Positions 1 through 8,506 of a stretch of DNA of 64,000 nt are shown here, piece after piece. The notes below the pieces were generated by a model, which ran no database searches, had not been told where the DNA came from, and worked only from the letters and a program-made list of their open reading frames with translations. The DNA comes from Micromonospora rhizosphaerae (lineage in GTDB: Bacteria > Actinomycetota > Actinomycetes > Mycobacteriales > Micromonosporaceae): positions 2,108,001 through 2,172,000 of the forward strand of contig NZ_FMHV01000002.1 of the NCBI RefSeq assembly GCF_900091465.1, read 5' to 3'. Position 1 is the stretch's first letter. Every line of letters starts with the position of its first letter. The position numbers and the translations under genes were made by a program.

Positions 1-770
1 TCGGTGAGGTGGGTGCAGTGGTCGACGCTGGCCGCGCCGAGTTCCACTCCGAGCTGCACGCCCGGGCCGGGGCCGAGCTGGTTGGCGTGCACCCGTACGC
101 CCAGCCCGACCGCCTGCCCGCAGGCGAGGATGGCCCGGGCGTGGTCCACGTCGAAGGCGCCCCGCTCGCAGAAGACGTCGATCCAGCGCGCGTACGGGGC
201 CGCGGCGGCCAGCATCGGCCCGCAGACCATCCCCACGTAGTCGTCGGGGCGGTGGGCGTACTCGGCGGGGACGACGTGCGCGCCGAGGAACGTCGTCTCC
301 TCGGTGAACTCGGCGGCGATCCGCAGCGAACGGGCCTCGTCGGCGACGGTGAGCCCGTACCCGCTCTTGATCTCGATGGTGGTGGTGCCCTGCCGCATCG
401 CCTCGGCGCGCAGCCGGCGCACGGTGGCCCGCAGCTCGTCGTCGGAGGCGGCCCGGGTCGCGCCCACCGTGGTCCGGATACCGCCCCCGGTGTACGGCTG
501 GCCGGCCATCCGGGCGGCGAACTCGGCGGCCCGGTCCCCGGCGAAGACCAGGTGGGCGTGGCTGTCCACGAAGCCGGGGAGCACGGCCGCGCCCTCGGCG
601 TCGATCCGCCGGTCGGCGGCCGGGGCGTCCCGGGCCGGTCCGATCCAGGCCACCTGGCCGTCCTCCACCAGCAGGGCGCTGTTCCGGCGGATACCCAGCG
701 GCCCGGCCTCACCGCCGCCGACCACGTTGGTGACCAGCTCGCCGATGTTGTCGACCAGCAGGCTGCTCAT
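1..770 (-). CDS. hutI: Imidazolonepropionase (HutI), 3' end outside window
   Basis: Third step of histidine degradation: hydrolysis of 4-imidazolone-5-propionate to N-formimidoyl-L-glutamate in the cytoplasm. About 256 codons are visible, from ATG at 770, preceded by a purine-rich AAGAAGG. Metal-dependent amidohydrolase features are present: [10 protein letters not shown] in the N-terminal third, then the EIKSGYGL segment and GAHVVPAEY, all characteristic of HutI. The C-terminal part lies beyond position 1. It is the last visible gene of a minus-strand hut cluster and is separated from hutF by a short intergenic repeat that supplies the hutF stop codon. Confidence 0.95.
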   Translation of the reverse strand, partial: MSSLLVDNIGELVTNVVGGGEAGPLGIRRNSALLVEDGQVAWIGPARDAPAADRRIDAEGAAVLPGFVDSHAHLVFAGDRAAEFAARMAGQPYTGGGIRTTVGATRAASDDELRATVRRLRAEAMRQGTTTIEIKSGYGLTVADEARSLRIAAEFTEETTFLGAHVVPAEYAHRPDDYVGMVCGPMLAAAAPYARWIDVFCERGAFDVDHARAILACGQAVGLGVRVHANQLGPGPGVQLGVELGAASVDHCTHLT

Positions 771-785
771 CCCGTGCCTTCTTCC

Positions 786-831
786 GTTCGCGACTGCGGG
801 GCTCGCAAACCCGGCTCACTCCTCGCGCTCA
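786..831 (-). repeat. Intergenic repeat copy 1 (hutF/hutI junction)
   Basis: On the minus strand the element begins TGAGCGCGAGGAGTG and ends GAGCCCCGCAGTCGCGAAC. Both ends are shared with a second copy at 3556-3600 in the same cluster; only the short middle differs. The leading TGA is the stop codon of hutF. Similar short intergenic repeats are, from memory, common in Micromonospora genomes. Confidence 0.75.
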
Positions 832-2187
832 CGAGGTCACCTCCTCGATGGCCGCGCGCAGTTCGGTCGGCACGTCCACGGTCTGGTGCCGCCCGTCGGC
901 GACCACGACCCGCCCGTCCACCACCACATGGGTGACGTCGGCCGCGGTGGCCGCGAAGAACACCCCGACCGGTGGCGCGCCGGCGGTGCGGGCGCTGTCC
1001 AGGCGTACGGTGACCAGGTCGGCCCGGTCGCCGACGGCCAGCCGGCCGGCGTCCCCCCAGCCCAGCGCGGCGTGCCCGGCGACGGTGGCGGCGGTCAGCA
1101 GCTCGGCGGCGGTGAAGTGCCCGCGCCTGCGGGTGCGCAGCCGCTCGTCCAGCTCCACCGCCCGGGCCTCCTCGAAGAGGTCGACCACGGCGTGGCTGTC
1201 GCTGCCCAGGCTGAGCGGGCTGCCCGCCTCGGCCATCCGCCGGGCCGGACCGATCCCGTCGGCCAGGTCCCGTTCGGTGGTGGGGCAGAGGCAGACGCCG
1301 GTCCGGCTCTCCCCGAGCAGCGCCAGGTCCGCGCCGGTGGGATGGGTCGCATGGACGGCGGTGGTGTGCGGCCCGAGCACCCCGTGATCGGCGAGCAGCC
1401 GGGTCGGGGTGCAGCCGTGGGCCGCGCGGCAGGCGTCGTTCTCGGCGGGCTGCTCGGAGAGGTGGGCGTGCAGCGGTGCGCCCCGCCGGTCCGCCCAGCC
1501 GGCCACCGTGGCGAGCTGTTCGGCGGGCACCGCCCGCACCGAGTGGATCGCCGCGCCGACCCGGGCGTGCTCGTTCTCGGGATTGAACGCGCTGACCCGC
1601 TCCGCCCAGCGCAGCGCGTCGCCGTCGCCGAACCGCTGCTGCGGCCCGGTCAGCGGCTCACCGTCCACGGTGGCGGTGAGGTAGCAGGTGTCCAGCAGGG
1701 TGATCCGGATGCCGGCCTGGGCGGCGGCCTCGACCAGTGCCGCGGACATCGCGTTCGGGTCGGCGTACGGCGTCCCGTTGGGGCCGTGGTGCAGGTAGTG
1801 GAACTCGCCGACGCAGGTGATCCCGGCGAGCGCCATCTCCGCGTACGCGGCCCGGGCCAGGGCCAGGTAGGAGTCCGGGTCGAGCCGCTGGGCGACGTCG
1901 TACATGACTTCCCGCCAGGTCCAGAAGTCGCCCCGGCCGCCGTGGGTGCGGCCGCGCAGCGCCCGGTGGAAGGCGTGCGAGTGTGCGTTGGCGAGCCCGG
2001 GCAGGGTGAGTCCGGGCAGCCGGACCGCGTCGCCCAGCACCTCAACCCCGGCCGGCGGCCGGCTCCCGGCGGTCAGTGGGGCGACGGCGGTGATCCGTCC
2101 GTCCTCGGTCTCGATCAGCACGTCGGGCGTGGGCTCGGCGTGGTCGGGCAGCCAGGCGTACTCGGCGAGCCAGCGGGTCGTGGTCAT
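829..2187 (-). CDS. hutF: Formimidoylglutamate deiminase (HutF)
   Basis: Zinc amidohydrolase that deiminates N-formimidoyl-L-glutamate to N-formyl-L-glutamate plus ammonia. The 452-residue protein has the expected metal and catalytic motifs in order: NAHSHAFHR in the first quarter, the EFHYLHHG segment, LHAHLSEQ and VHATH near the middle, and SLGSDSH in the last third. Length is normal for the family. ATG at 2187 begins MTTTRWLAEYAWLPDH, a typical HutF N-terminus. HutF implies the route via N-formylglutamate, which needs a deformylase; the adjacent M20 hydrolase is the candidate. Confidence 0.95.
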   Translation of the reverse strand: MTTTRWLAEYAWLPDHAEPTPDVLIETEDGRITAVAPLTAGSRPPAGVEVLGDAVRLPGLTLPGLANAHSHAFHRALRGRTHGGRGDFWTWREVMYDVAQRLDPDSYLALARAAYAEMALAGITCVGEFHYLHHGPNGTPYADPNAMSAALVEAAAQAGIRITLLDTCYLTATVDGEPLTGPQQRFGDGDALRWAERVSAFNPENEHARVGAAIHSVRAVPAEQLATVAGWADRRGAPLHAHLSEQPAENDACRAAHGCTPTRLLADHGVLGPHTTAVHATHPTGADLALLGESRTGVCLCPTTERDLADGIGPARRMAEAGSPLSLGSDSHAVVDLFEEARAVELDERLRTRRRGHFTAAELLTAATVAGHAALGWGDAGRLAVGDRADLVTVRLDSARTAGAPPVGVFFAATAADVTHVVVDGRVVVADGRHQTVDVPTELRAAIEEVTS

Positions 2188-2341
2188 GGTGTCAGCTTCC
2201 TTCGGAGCTGCCCCGTGTGTGCTACCGGGCTACCGGGGGCGCGCCACTGCCCCGTCTGTGGGGGCAGGTCCAAAGGCATCCACCGGTGGCACCGGCCGGC
2301 CACGGCGGAGCCGGCCGCCGGCAAGCGGCCGGAGCAGCGGT

Positions 2342-3541
2342 TCAGCGGCATGACAGCTCCCCCAGCACCCGGGCCAGGGCGGTCACCCCGGCGGCGCAGT
2401 CGGCGTCGGCGGCCGACTCGGCGGGGGAGTGCGACACCCCGGTCGGATTGCGGACGAAGAGCATCGCGGTGGGCAGGTGCGCGGCGAGGACCCCCGCGTC
2501 GTGGCCGGCTCCGGTGGGCAGCACCGGCGCGTCGAGCAGCCGCGCCAACCGGTCGGCCAGCCCGCCGTCGAAGGCGACCAGCGGGGTGGCCGACTCCTCG
2601 GTCAGCGACAGCTCCGTGCCGTCCCGCCGGGCCCGCTCGGCGGCCTTGGCGTGCACCGCCTCCACCAGCCCGTGCAGGGTCTCCGGCTCGGCCGCCCGGG
2701 CATCCAGCCACCCGGTCACCCGGGACGGGATGGCATTGGTGGCGTTCGGCTCGACGCGTACCCGGCCGACGGTGGCGTTCGCGTCGCGCAGCCGGGCCTC
2801 CTTGTTCGCCGCGAGCACGGTGAACGCGTACGTGAGCATCGGGTCGCGGCGGTCGGCCATCCGGGTCGTACCCGCGTGGTTGCCCTCGCCGTGGAAGTCG
2901 AAGCGCCAGCGGCCGTGCGGCCAGATGGCGCTGGCCACCGCGACCGGCGCGTCCCGCTCGACCAGCGCGCGGCCCTGCTCGACGTGCAGCTCCACGAAGG
3001 CCGCGAAGCGGCCGACCAGCGCCGGGTCGGCGCCCGCGGGCCGCTCACCCAGCGCCTCGGCGAAGCTCACCCCGGCGGCGTCCCGCAGCCCGGCCGCGCG
3101 GTCGACCGCGATCTCCCCGGTGAGCAGCCGCGACCCCAGACACGGTACGCCGAACCGCGCCCCCTCCTCCTCGACGAACGCGGCGATCACCACCGGCCGG
3201 ACCGGCGCGACGCCGGCGGCCCGCAGCTCGTCCACGGCGAGGAAGGCGCTGACGATGCCGAGCGGCCCGTCGTACGCGCCGCCGTGCGGCACCGAGTCGA
3301 AATGGCTGCCGGTCAGCACCGCGTCCCCGGTGTCCGGGTCGCCCCACCAGGCGAAGAGGTTGCCGTTGCCGTCCTCCTGCACCGGCATGCCCCGACCGTC
3401 GGCCTGCTCCCGGAACCAGGCGCGCAGCGTCAGTTCCGGCTCGGTCAGGGCGTAGCGCAGGTAGCCGCCGCTGCCTTCGTCCCGTCCGACCGGGGCGATC
3501 TCGTCCCAGAGCTTCCGGAACCGGGCGGCCAGGTCGGTCAC
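2342..3541 (-). CDS. M20-family amidohydrolase (allantoate/N-carbamoyl amino acid hydrolase type) in hut cluster
   Basis: 399-residue M20 metallohydrolase of the allantoate amidohydrolase/N-carbamoyl-L-amino-acid hydrolase group. Visible metal-ligand regions are SHFDSVPHGGAYDG (about residues 79-92), FVEEEGARFG (about 123-132), ELHVEQG, and the C-terminal GAGHDAG. GTG at 3541 is chosen over an in-frame ATG at 3607, because the extra 22 codons would be encoded inside the intergenic repeat. The start is preceded by AGGGGTG. The gene sits between hutU and hutF. Inference: it supplies the N-formylglutamate hydrolysis (HutG) step, since no canonical HutG is visible. Substrate is not proven by sequence. 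Confidence 0.85.
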   Translation of the reverse strand: MTDLAARFRKLWDEIAPVGRDEGSGGYLRYALTEPELTLRAWFREQADGRGMPVQEDGNGNLFAWWGDPDTGDAVLTGSHFDSVPHGGAYDGPLGIVSAFLAVDELRAAGVAPVRPVVIAAFVEEEGARFGVPCLGSRLLTGEIAVDRAAGLRDAAGVSFAEALGERPAGADPALVGRFAAFVELHVEQGRALVERDAPVAVASAIWPHGRWRFDFHGEGNHAGTTRMADRRDPMLTYAFTVLAANKEARLRDANATVGRVRVEPNATNAIPSRVTGWLDARAAEPETLHGLVEAVHAKAAERARRDGTELSLTEESATPLVAFDGGLADRLARLLDAPVLPTGAGHDAGVLAAHLPTAMLFVRNPTGVSHSPAESAADADCAAGVTALARVLGELSCR

Positions 3542-3609
3542 GCGGCACCCCTGTTGTTCGCGACTGCGGGGCTCCGCTGCGCTGCACTCCTCGCGCTCAC
3601 GCGGCACCC
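3538..3609 (-). repeat. Intergenic repeat copy 2 with 13-bp flanking direct repeats
   Basis: The 13-bp sequence TCACGCGGCACCC (plus strand) occurs at 3538-3550 and again at 3597-3609, flanking 46 bp that contain the second copy of the hut-cluster repeat (core 3556-3600). Removing one direct repeat and the insert would leave hutU's TGA overlapping the next gene's GTG as GTGA. This suggests the element inserted at a stop/start overlap with duplication of the target. Confidence 0.7.
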
Positions 3610-5252
3610 TCGGCCATCGGCACCCGGACCCCGGTGCGCTCGGCGACCTCGCGGGCGTCGTCGTAGCCGGCGTCCACGTGCCGGATCACGCCCATCGCCG
3701 GGTCGTTGGTGAGCACCCGCTCGATCTTCTGCCCGGCCAGCTCGCTGCCGTCGGCGACGCAGACCTGCCCGGCGTGGATGGACCGGCCGATGCCCACCCC
3801 GCCGCCGTGGTGGATGGACACCCAGGACGCCCCGCTCGCGGTGTTGACCAGCGCGTTGAGCAGTGGCCAGTCGGCGATCGCGTCGGAGCCGTCGGCCATC
3901 GCCTCGGTCTCCCGGTACGGGCTGGCCACGCTGCCGCAGTCCAGGTGGTCCCGGCCGATCACCACCGGCGCGGAGAGCTCACCGGAGGCGACCATCTCGT
4001 TGAACCGCACCCCGGCCCGGTCCCGCTCGCCGTAGCCGAGCCAGCAGATGCGCGCCGGCAGCCCCTGGAAGGCGACCCGCTCGCCGGCCATCCGGATCCA
4101 TCGGGCCAGCGACTCGTTCTCCGGGAACAGCTCCAGAATGGCCCGGTCGGTGGCGGCGATGTCGGCCGGGTCGCCGGAGAGCGCCGCCCACCGGAACGGG
4201 CCCTTGCCCTCGCAGAACAGCGGCCGGATGTACGCCGGCACGAAGCCGGGGAAGTCGAAGGCCCGCTCGAACCCGCCGAGCTTCGCCTCGCCGCGGATCG
4301 AGTTGCCGTAGTCGAAGACCTCGGCGCCGGCGTCCAGGAAGCCGACCATCGCGGCCACGTGCCGGGCCATCGACGCCCGGGCCCGGTCGGTGAACTCGGC
4401 CGGCTTCTTCGCCGCGTAGTCCCGGGCGTCGGCCAGCTCCACCCCCACCGGCACGTACGACAGCGGGTCGTGCGCGCTGGTCTGGTCGGTGACGATGTCG
4501 ATCTCGACGCCCCGGACCAGCAGCTCGGGGAAGACGACCGCCGCGTTGCCGACGACGCCGACGCTCAGCGCCCGCCGCTCCCGCTTCGCGGCGAGCACCC
4601 GCTCGACCGCGTCGTCCAGGTTGTCGGCGATCTCGTCCAGGTAGCGGTCGTGCGCCCGCCGCTCCAGCCGGCTGCGGTCCACGTCCACGATCAGGCACGC
4701 GCCGCCGTTCATGGTGACCGCCAGGGGCTGTGCCCCGCCCATCCCGCCGCAGCCGGCGGTCAGGGTCAGCGTGCCGGCCAGGCTGCCGCCGAACCGCTTC
4801 GCGGCGACCGCGGCGAACGTCTCGTAGGTGCCCTGGAGAATGCCCTGGGTGCCGATGTAGATCCAGGAGCCGGCGGTCATCTGCCCGTACATGGTCAGGC
4901 CGAGCTGCTCCAGCCGGCGGAACTCCGGCCAGGTGGCCCAGTCGCCGACCAGGTTGGAGTTGGCCAGCAGCACCCGGGGCGCCCACTCGTGGGTCCGCAT
5001 GACGCCGACCGGGCGGCCGGACTGCACCAGCATCGTCTCGTCGTCACGCAGCTCGGTGAGCGTCCGCACCAGCGCGTGGTACGACGGCCAGTCCCGGGCG
5101 GCCTTGCCGGTGCCGCCGTAGACCACCAGGTCCTCGGGGCGCTCGGCCACCTCCGGGTCGAGGTTGTTCATCAGCATCCGTAGCGCGGCCTCCTGCGGCC
5201 ACCCCTGGGCGGTGCGTGCGGTGCCGCGGGCGGCGCGGACGGGCTGGTGCAT
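3597..5252 (-). CDS. hutU: Urocanate hydratase (urocanase)
   Basis: Converts urocanate to 4-imidazolone-5-propionate in the cytoplasm using tightly bound NAD+. The 551-residue length matches the family. It shows [14 protein letters not shown] near the N-terminus, GIGTQG-like [15 protein letters not shown], the [14 protein letters not shown] glycine-rich segment containing a conserved cysteine, and a C-terminal [15 protein letters not shown] motif. Start ATG at 5252 gives an N-terminal lead of [10 protein letters not shown]. It is probably first in the catabolic unit after the regulator gene, 12 bp downstream of it. Confidence 0.97.
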   Translation of the reverse strand: MHQPVRAARGTARTAQGWPQEAALRMLMNNLDPEVAERPEDLVVYGGTGKAARDWPSYHALVRTLTELRDDETMLVQSGRPVGVMRTHEWAPRVLLANSNLVGDWATWPEFRRLEQLGLTMYGQMTAGSWIYIGTQGILQGTYETFAAVAAKRFGGSLAGTLTLTAGCGGMGGAQPLAVTMNGGACLIVDVDRSRLERRAHDRYLDEIADNLDDAVERVLAAKRERRALSVGVVGNAAVVFPELLVRGVEIDIVTDQTSAHDPLSYVPVGVELADARDYAAKKPAEFTDRARASMARHVAAMVGFLDAGAEVFDYGNSIRGEAKLGGFERAFDFPGFVPAYIRPLFCEGKGPFRWAALSGDPADIAATDRAILELFPENESLARWIRMAGERVAFQGLPARICWLGYGERDRAGVRFNEMVASGELSAPVVIGRDHLDCGSVASPYRETEAMADGSDAIADWPLLNALVNTASGASWVSIHHGGGVGIGRSIHAGQVCVADGSELAGQKIERVLTNDPAMGVIRHVDAGYDDAREVAERTGVRVPMAEGAA

Positions 5253-5264
5253 CTCGTACTCCTC

Positions 5265-6113
5265 TCAGCCGAGGAACAACTGGCGGCGGGCAGCGGACGA
5301 CTCGAACGCCTCGAGCCGGGTCTGGGTCTCGGCCGGGGTGGCGTCGCAGATTGCCTGGAGCACCACCATGGCCAGGGTCATCGGGGCGGTATGCAGGTCA
5401 AAGACGAGGTCGGTGCCGACGGCGGCCGGGAGCACCACCTCGGCGTGTTCGCCGGCGGGGCTGACCGGCGAGTCGGTGATCGCCACCACGGTCAGCCCGG
5501 CGGCCCGGGCCTCGCGCAGCGCGTCCAGGGTCTCCCGGGGGTAGCGGGGCAGGACGAAGGCGAGCAGCGCCCGGGCCCCGGCCACCGCGGCCTGCTCCAG
5601 CCGGTCGGTCAGCAGGCTGCCGCCGTCGTCGAGCACCCGGACGTCCGGGTGCACCTTCGCCGCGAAGTAGGCGAAGTACGCGGCCAGCGGGGCGGCGGCG
5701 CGCAGCCCGAGCACCGGCAGCGGGCGGCTGGCGGCCAGCAGCTTCCCGACCTCGGCGATCCGCGCCCGGTCGGCGAGCTGTCCGGCCAGCCGGTCGAGGT
5801 TGCCCATCTCGGCGCGGACCGCCCGTTGCAGCTCGTTCCCGGCGTCGGTCGGGTCGGCGGCGTCGGTGGCGCTCAGCTCCCGCAGTCGGCGGCGCAGCGC
5901 CGGGTAGCCGTCGTGGCCGAGCGCCATCGCGAACCGGGTCACCGAAGGCTGGCTGACCCCCGCCAGCTCGGCCACTTCGGCCGCCGACAGGTACGCCGCC
6001 GCCCCGGCCTGCTGCACGAGGCAGTGCGCGATCCGGCGCTGCGTCGGGGTGAGCCGGACCCCGTGGAACAGGTCGAGCACGCGGTCGGCCGGCGCCGCAC
6101 CGCTTTCATTCAT
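5265..6113 (-). CDS. RpiR/MurR-family regulator with SIS domain (likely hut regulator)
   Basis: 282-residue transcription factor. The N-terminal HTH_6 region (about residues 20-90) includes YLSAAEVAELAGVSQPSVTRFAMALG, and a C-terminal SIS domain begins around residue 125 (LPVLGLRAAAPLAAYFAYFA). The SIS domain normally senses a phosphosugar, or in hut clusters a pathway intermediate. The gene precedes hutU by 12 bp on the same strand, so it is probably autoregulated and controls the cluster. Ligand identity is inference. Confidence 0.88.
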   Translation of the reverse strand: MNESGAAPADRVLDLFHGVRLTPTQRRIAHCLVQQAGAAAYLSAAEVAELAGVSQPSVTRFAMALGHDGYPALRRRLRELSATDAADPTDAGNELQRAVRAEMGNLDRLAGQLADRARIAEVGKLLAASRPLPVLGLRAAAPLAAYFAYFAAKVHPDVRVLDDGGSLLTDRLEQAAVAGARALLAFVLPRYPRETLDALREARAAGLTVVAITDSPVSPAGEHAEVVLPAAVGTDLVFDLHTAPMTLAMVVLQAICDATPAETQTRLEAFESSAARRQLFLG

Positions 6114-6145
6114 GGTGGGACTCTATGCATAAAAACTTTCACAGC
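6114..6145 (-). promoter_or_regulatory. Possible operator upstream of the RpiR-type regulator
   Basis: Immediately upstream of the regulator's ATG the minus strand reads TGTGAAAGTTTTTATGCATA, an AT-rich patch in otherwise GC-rich DNA. It resembles the TGAAA/TTTCA-type half-sites described for RpiR proteins. This is a position- and composition-based suggestion only. Confidence 0.3.
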
Positions 6146-6210
6146 GCAACCGCCGCTCTTGCCCGGGTACCCTCGTTCGACCGACGGGCACCCCCAGTCG
6201 GTGATGAAAA

Positions 6211-7086
6211 ATGTTCCTCGTTGACCCCTCGTCGAACTGGTGGAACCCCTCAGTGGACGCAACGAAGCTCCGGCGGGCCATCGCCCGCACCCCGTTGGCT
6301 CCGGTCGCCGCCTTCCCCAAGCGGCTGGCCCGGGTCGCCCGGCACGACGCCAAGGTGCTGCGCACCTCGGCCCGCTGGCTGGTCACCTCGCGGGAGCACC
6401 ACAACTACACGTACGAGCTGACCAAGCTGAGCCGGAACCATCTCGCCTGGTTCGTCAGCGTGGTCTGCGCCGTGCCGGTGAAGCAGGTCAGGGCGTACCT
6501 GAACGAGATCGAGACCGACGGGGAGCTGCGCGGGCACATCGAACAGGCCACCGCCGCCGCCTCCCGCCGCGGCCTCGCCGACAGGCAGGTCCGGTACGCC
6601 CGCCGGATCGGCTGGTACGCAATCGTCCGCGCCCGGAAGCCCGCCCATGTGGTCGAGACCGGCGTGGACAAGGGGCTGGGCAGCTGCGTGCTGGCCGCCG
6701 CGCTGCTGCGCAACGCCGCCGAGGGGCACCCCGGCCGGCTCACCTCGCTGGACATCAACCCCGAGGCCGGCTACCTCGCCCGCGCGACGCCCTGGGCCGA
6801 CGTGGTCGACCTGGTGATCGGCGACTCGGTCGCCTCCATCGGCGCGCTGGACCGCCCCGTCGACCTCTTCCTGCACGACAGCGACCACAGCCGGGTGCAC
6901 GAGAAGGCCGAGTTCGAGGCGATCGAGCCGAAGCTCGCCCCCGGCGCGATGCTGCTCACCGACAACGTCACCATCACCAACGTCCTCGCCGAGCACGCCG
7001 AGCGGAGCGGCCGGCGCTTCCTCGCCTACCGGGAGACCCCGGCCCGGCACTGGTACCCCGGTGACGGCATCGGCGTCGCCTGGTGA
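6211..7086 (+). CDS. Class I SAM-dependent methyltransferase
   Basis: A 277-291 residue protein with a Methyltransf_24-like Rossmann fold. HVVETGVDKGLGSCVLAAALL (middle) is motif I, SLDINPEAGYLAR the acidic loop, LVIGDSVASI motif III, and DLFLHDSDHSRVHEKAEFEAI the motif-IV acidic region. The N-terminal third (basic, LRRAIARTPLAPVAAFPKRLARVARHD) is not catalytic. Two starts are possible: ATG 6211 or GTG 6253. The substrate is unknown. It overlaps the next gene by 4 bp, so they are probably cotranscribed. Confidence 0.85.
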   Translation: MFLVDPSSNWWNPSVDATKLRRAIARTPLAPVAAFPKRLARVARHDAKVLRTSARWLVTSREHHNYTYELTKLSRNHLAWFVSVVCAVPVKQVRAYLNEIETDGELRGHIEQATAAASRRGLADRQVRYARRIGWYAIVRARKPAHVVETGVDKGLGSCVLAAALLRNAAEGHPGRLTSLDINPEAGYLARATPWADVVDLVIGDSVASIGALDRPVDLFLHDSDHSRVHEKAEFEAIEPKLAPGAMLLTDNVTITNVLAEHAERSGRRFLAYRETPARHWYPGDGIGVAW

Positions 7087-7898
7087 GGCTCGCCGCGGTC
7101 CACACGTACCCGGTCAAGGGGTGCCACCGGCTCGACCACGACGGCGCCCGGGTCGAGCCCTGGGGCCTGGCGGGCGACCGGCGCTGGATGGTGATCGACG
7201 CCGACGGCGTCGGCGTCACCCAGCGGGAGGCCGCTGAGCTGGTCACCCTGCGCGCCACCCCACGCGACGGCGGACTGACGCTGCGTGCCCCCGACGGCCC
7301 CGACCTCGACGTGCCCGAGCCGGCCACCGTCGAGCCGGTCCTGGTGCGGGTGTTCCGCAGCCGGCTGCCGGTCCCGGCGCTGCCCGCCGGGCCGGCCGCG
7401 GACGACTGGCTCGGCGCGCTGCTCGGCCGGCCGGTCCGGCTGGTCTGGCTGGGCCGCCCGACCCGGCACATCAAGCCGGGCGAGCGCGACCACGACACCG
7501 GTGACCAGGTCAGCTTCGCGGACAGCTACCCCCTGCTGCTGGCGAGCGCCGCCTCGCTCGACGCGCTCAACGACTGGCTCGCCGAGGCCGGCGAGCCGCC
7601 GGTGCCGGTGGCCCGGTTCCGCCCCAACCTGGTGGTCGCCGGCGCCCCCGCCTGGGCCGAGGACGACTGGGCCGGCCGCCGGCTCCGCGTCGGATCGGCC
7701 GTCTTCCGCGCCGCCGGGCCGTGCGACCGCTGCCTGGTCACCACCACCGACCAGGAGACCGGGGTACGCGGCAAGGAGCCGCTGCGCACCCTCGCCCGGC
7801 ACCGCAACGTAGGACAGAAGCTCCTCTTCGGGCTGCACATGGTCCCCGAGGCGCCGGGAAGGCTGACGGTCGGCGACCCGGTGACCGTCGAGGGCTGA
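7083..7898 (+). CDS. MOSC domain protein (molybdopterin sulfurtransferase-like)
   Basis: 271 residues: an N-terminal MOSC beta-barrel domain (LAAVHTYPVKGCHRLDHD, GLAGDRRWMVID) followed by the MOSC domain with RFRPNLVVAGAPAWAEDDWAGRRLRVGSAVFRAAGPCDRC. The cysteine in GPCDRC is the conserved MOSC cysteine. Members such as mARC/YiiM reduce N-hydroxylated compounds or transfer sulfur to Mo cofactor; the exact reaction here is unknown. GTG start at 7083 overlaps the methyltransferase stop. Confidence 0.92.
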   Translation: MRLAAVHTYPVKGCHRLDHDGARVEPWGLAGDRRWMVIDADGVGVTQREAAELVTLRATPRDGGLTLRAPDGPDLDVPEPATVEPVLVRVFRSRLPVPALPAGPAADDWLGALLGRPVRLVWLGRPTRHIKPGERDHDTGDQVSFADSYPLLLASAASLDALNDWLAEAGEPPVPVARFRPNLVVAGAPAWAEDDWAGRRLRVGSAVFRAAGPCDRCLVTTTDQETGVRGKEPLRTLARHRNVGQKLLFGLHMVPEAPGRLTVGDPVTVEG

Positions 7899-7975
7899 CC
7901 TCGTACCGGTTCTTGTCGCCGCACGGCGCCGGGTTCGATGATGACCGAAGTGGTCACGTCGGCAGAGGAGTCGAG

Positions 7976-8023
7976 ATGCAGGTGATCCACCACCCCGGGT
8001 GGCCTGGGACACGGCCCGGGTGA
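7976..8023 (+). CDS. Possible 15-codon ORF overlapping the next gene
   Basis: ATG at 7976 follows a good ribosome-binding sequence (AGAGGAGTCGAG) and encodes MQVIHHPGWPGTRPG before a stop. It overlaps, in another frame, the start of the 94-residue ORF that follows, which itself lacks a clear Shine-Dalgarno. It may couple translation to that gene, or mark a frameshift near 8000 that shortened the real N-terminus. Confidence 0.35.
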   Translation: MQVIHHPGWPGTRPG

Positions 8024-8283
8024 TCGTCGGCGCAGTGCACGACGAGGAACTGTTCGGGTGGCTCAGCCACGAGATCGGCAACCTGCTCGGACCGGCCGCC
8101 GAGGACGCCCTCCGGGAGACCCGGGACCACGTGCGCCGGGGCGGCCGCGACCGCGCGCTGGTGGAGTCCGGCCGGTGGCGGGTCCGCCTGGAGGACACCC
8201 TGCGCGAGCGGCCGGAGGTCGCCGAGGAGCTGCGGTCCCTCACCACGATCGCCGCCGGACTGCTCCGCGCCCGGCACCCCTGA
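7999..8283 (+). CDS. Small conserved-looking hypothetical protein
   Basis: 94 residues, largely alpha-helical and charged (HDEELFGWLSHEIGNLLG at the start; LREARDH-like and LRERPEVAEELRSLTTIA toward the end). No catalytic motif is recognised. GTG at 7999 is the earliest start in frame but has no obvious ribosome-binding site; the well-placed one belongs to the overlapping 15-codon ORF at 7976. Confidence 0.5.
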   Translation: MAWDTARVIVGAVHDEELFGWLSHEIGNLLGPAAEDALRETRDHVRRGGRDRALVESGRWRVRLEDTLRERPEVAEELRSLTTIAAGLLRARHP

Positions 8284-8305
8284 CCCGCGTCTCCAGCTCG
8301 GTAAG

Positions 8306-8422
8306 ACGACGGTGCCCTTCTCGTCCTACGAACCTGATGACGTGAACGACTCACCTCGGCGGTACCCGGGGCATCCGCCGGCCGGCGATTCATCCACGAC
8401 ATCAGGTTCGTAGCGCCGTCGT
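8306..8422. repeat. Long imperfect inverted repeat (fold-back element)
   Basis: Perfect 14-bp arms CTACGAACCTGATG (8326-8339) and CATCAGGTTCGTAG (8400-8413) enclose 60 bp. Outer arms ACGACGG (8306-8312) and CCGTCGT (8416-8422) also pair. The inner part has further partial complementarity (GTGAACGACTCA against GATTCATCCACG). There is no U-run and no coding potential, so it is more like a MITE-like or intergenic repeat than a simple terminator. Confidence 0.65.
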
Positions 8423-8506
8423 GGGTCCGGTCCCGCGACGACGTGGCCGGATCCCCAGGGCGAGGGGCTCGGCATCCGCGCCCGATCGGGGCCGGGAACC
8501 GTGCCG

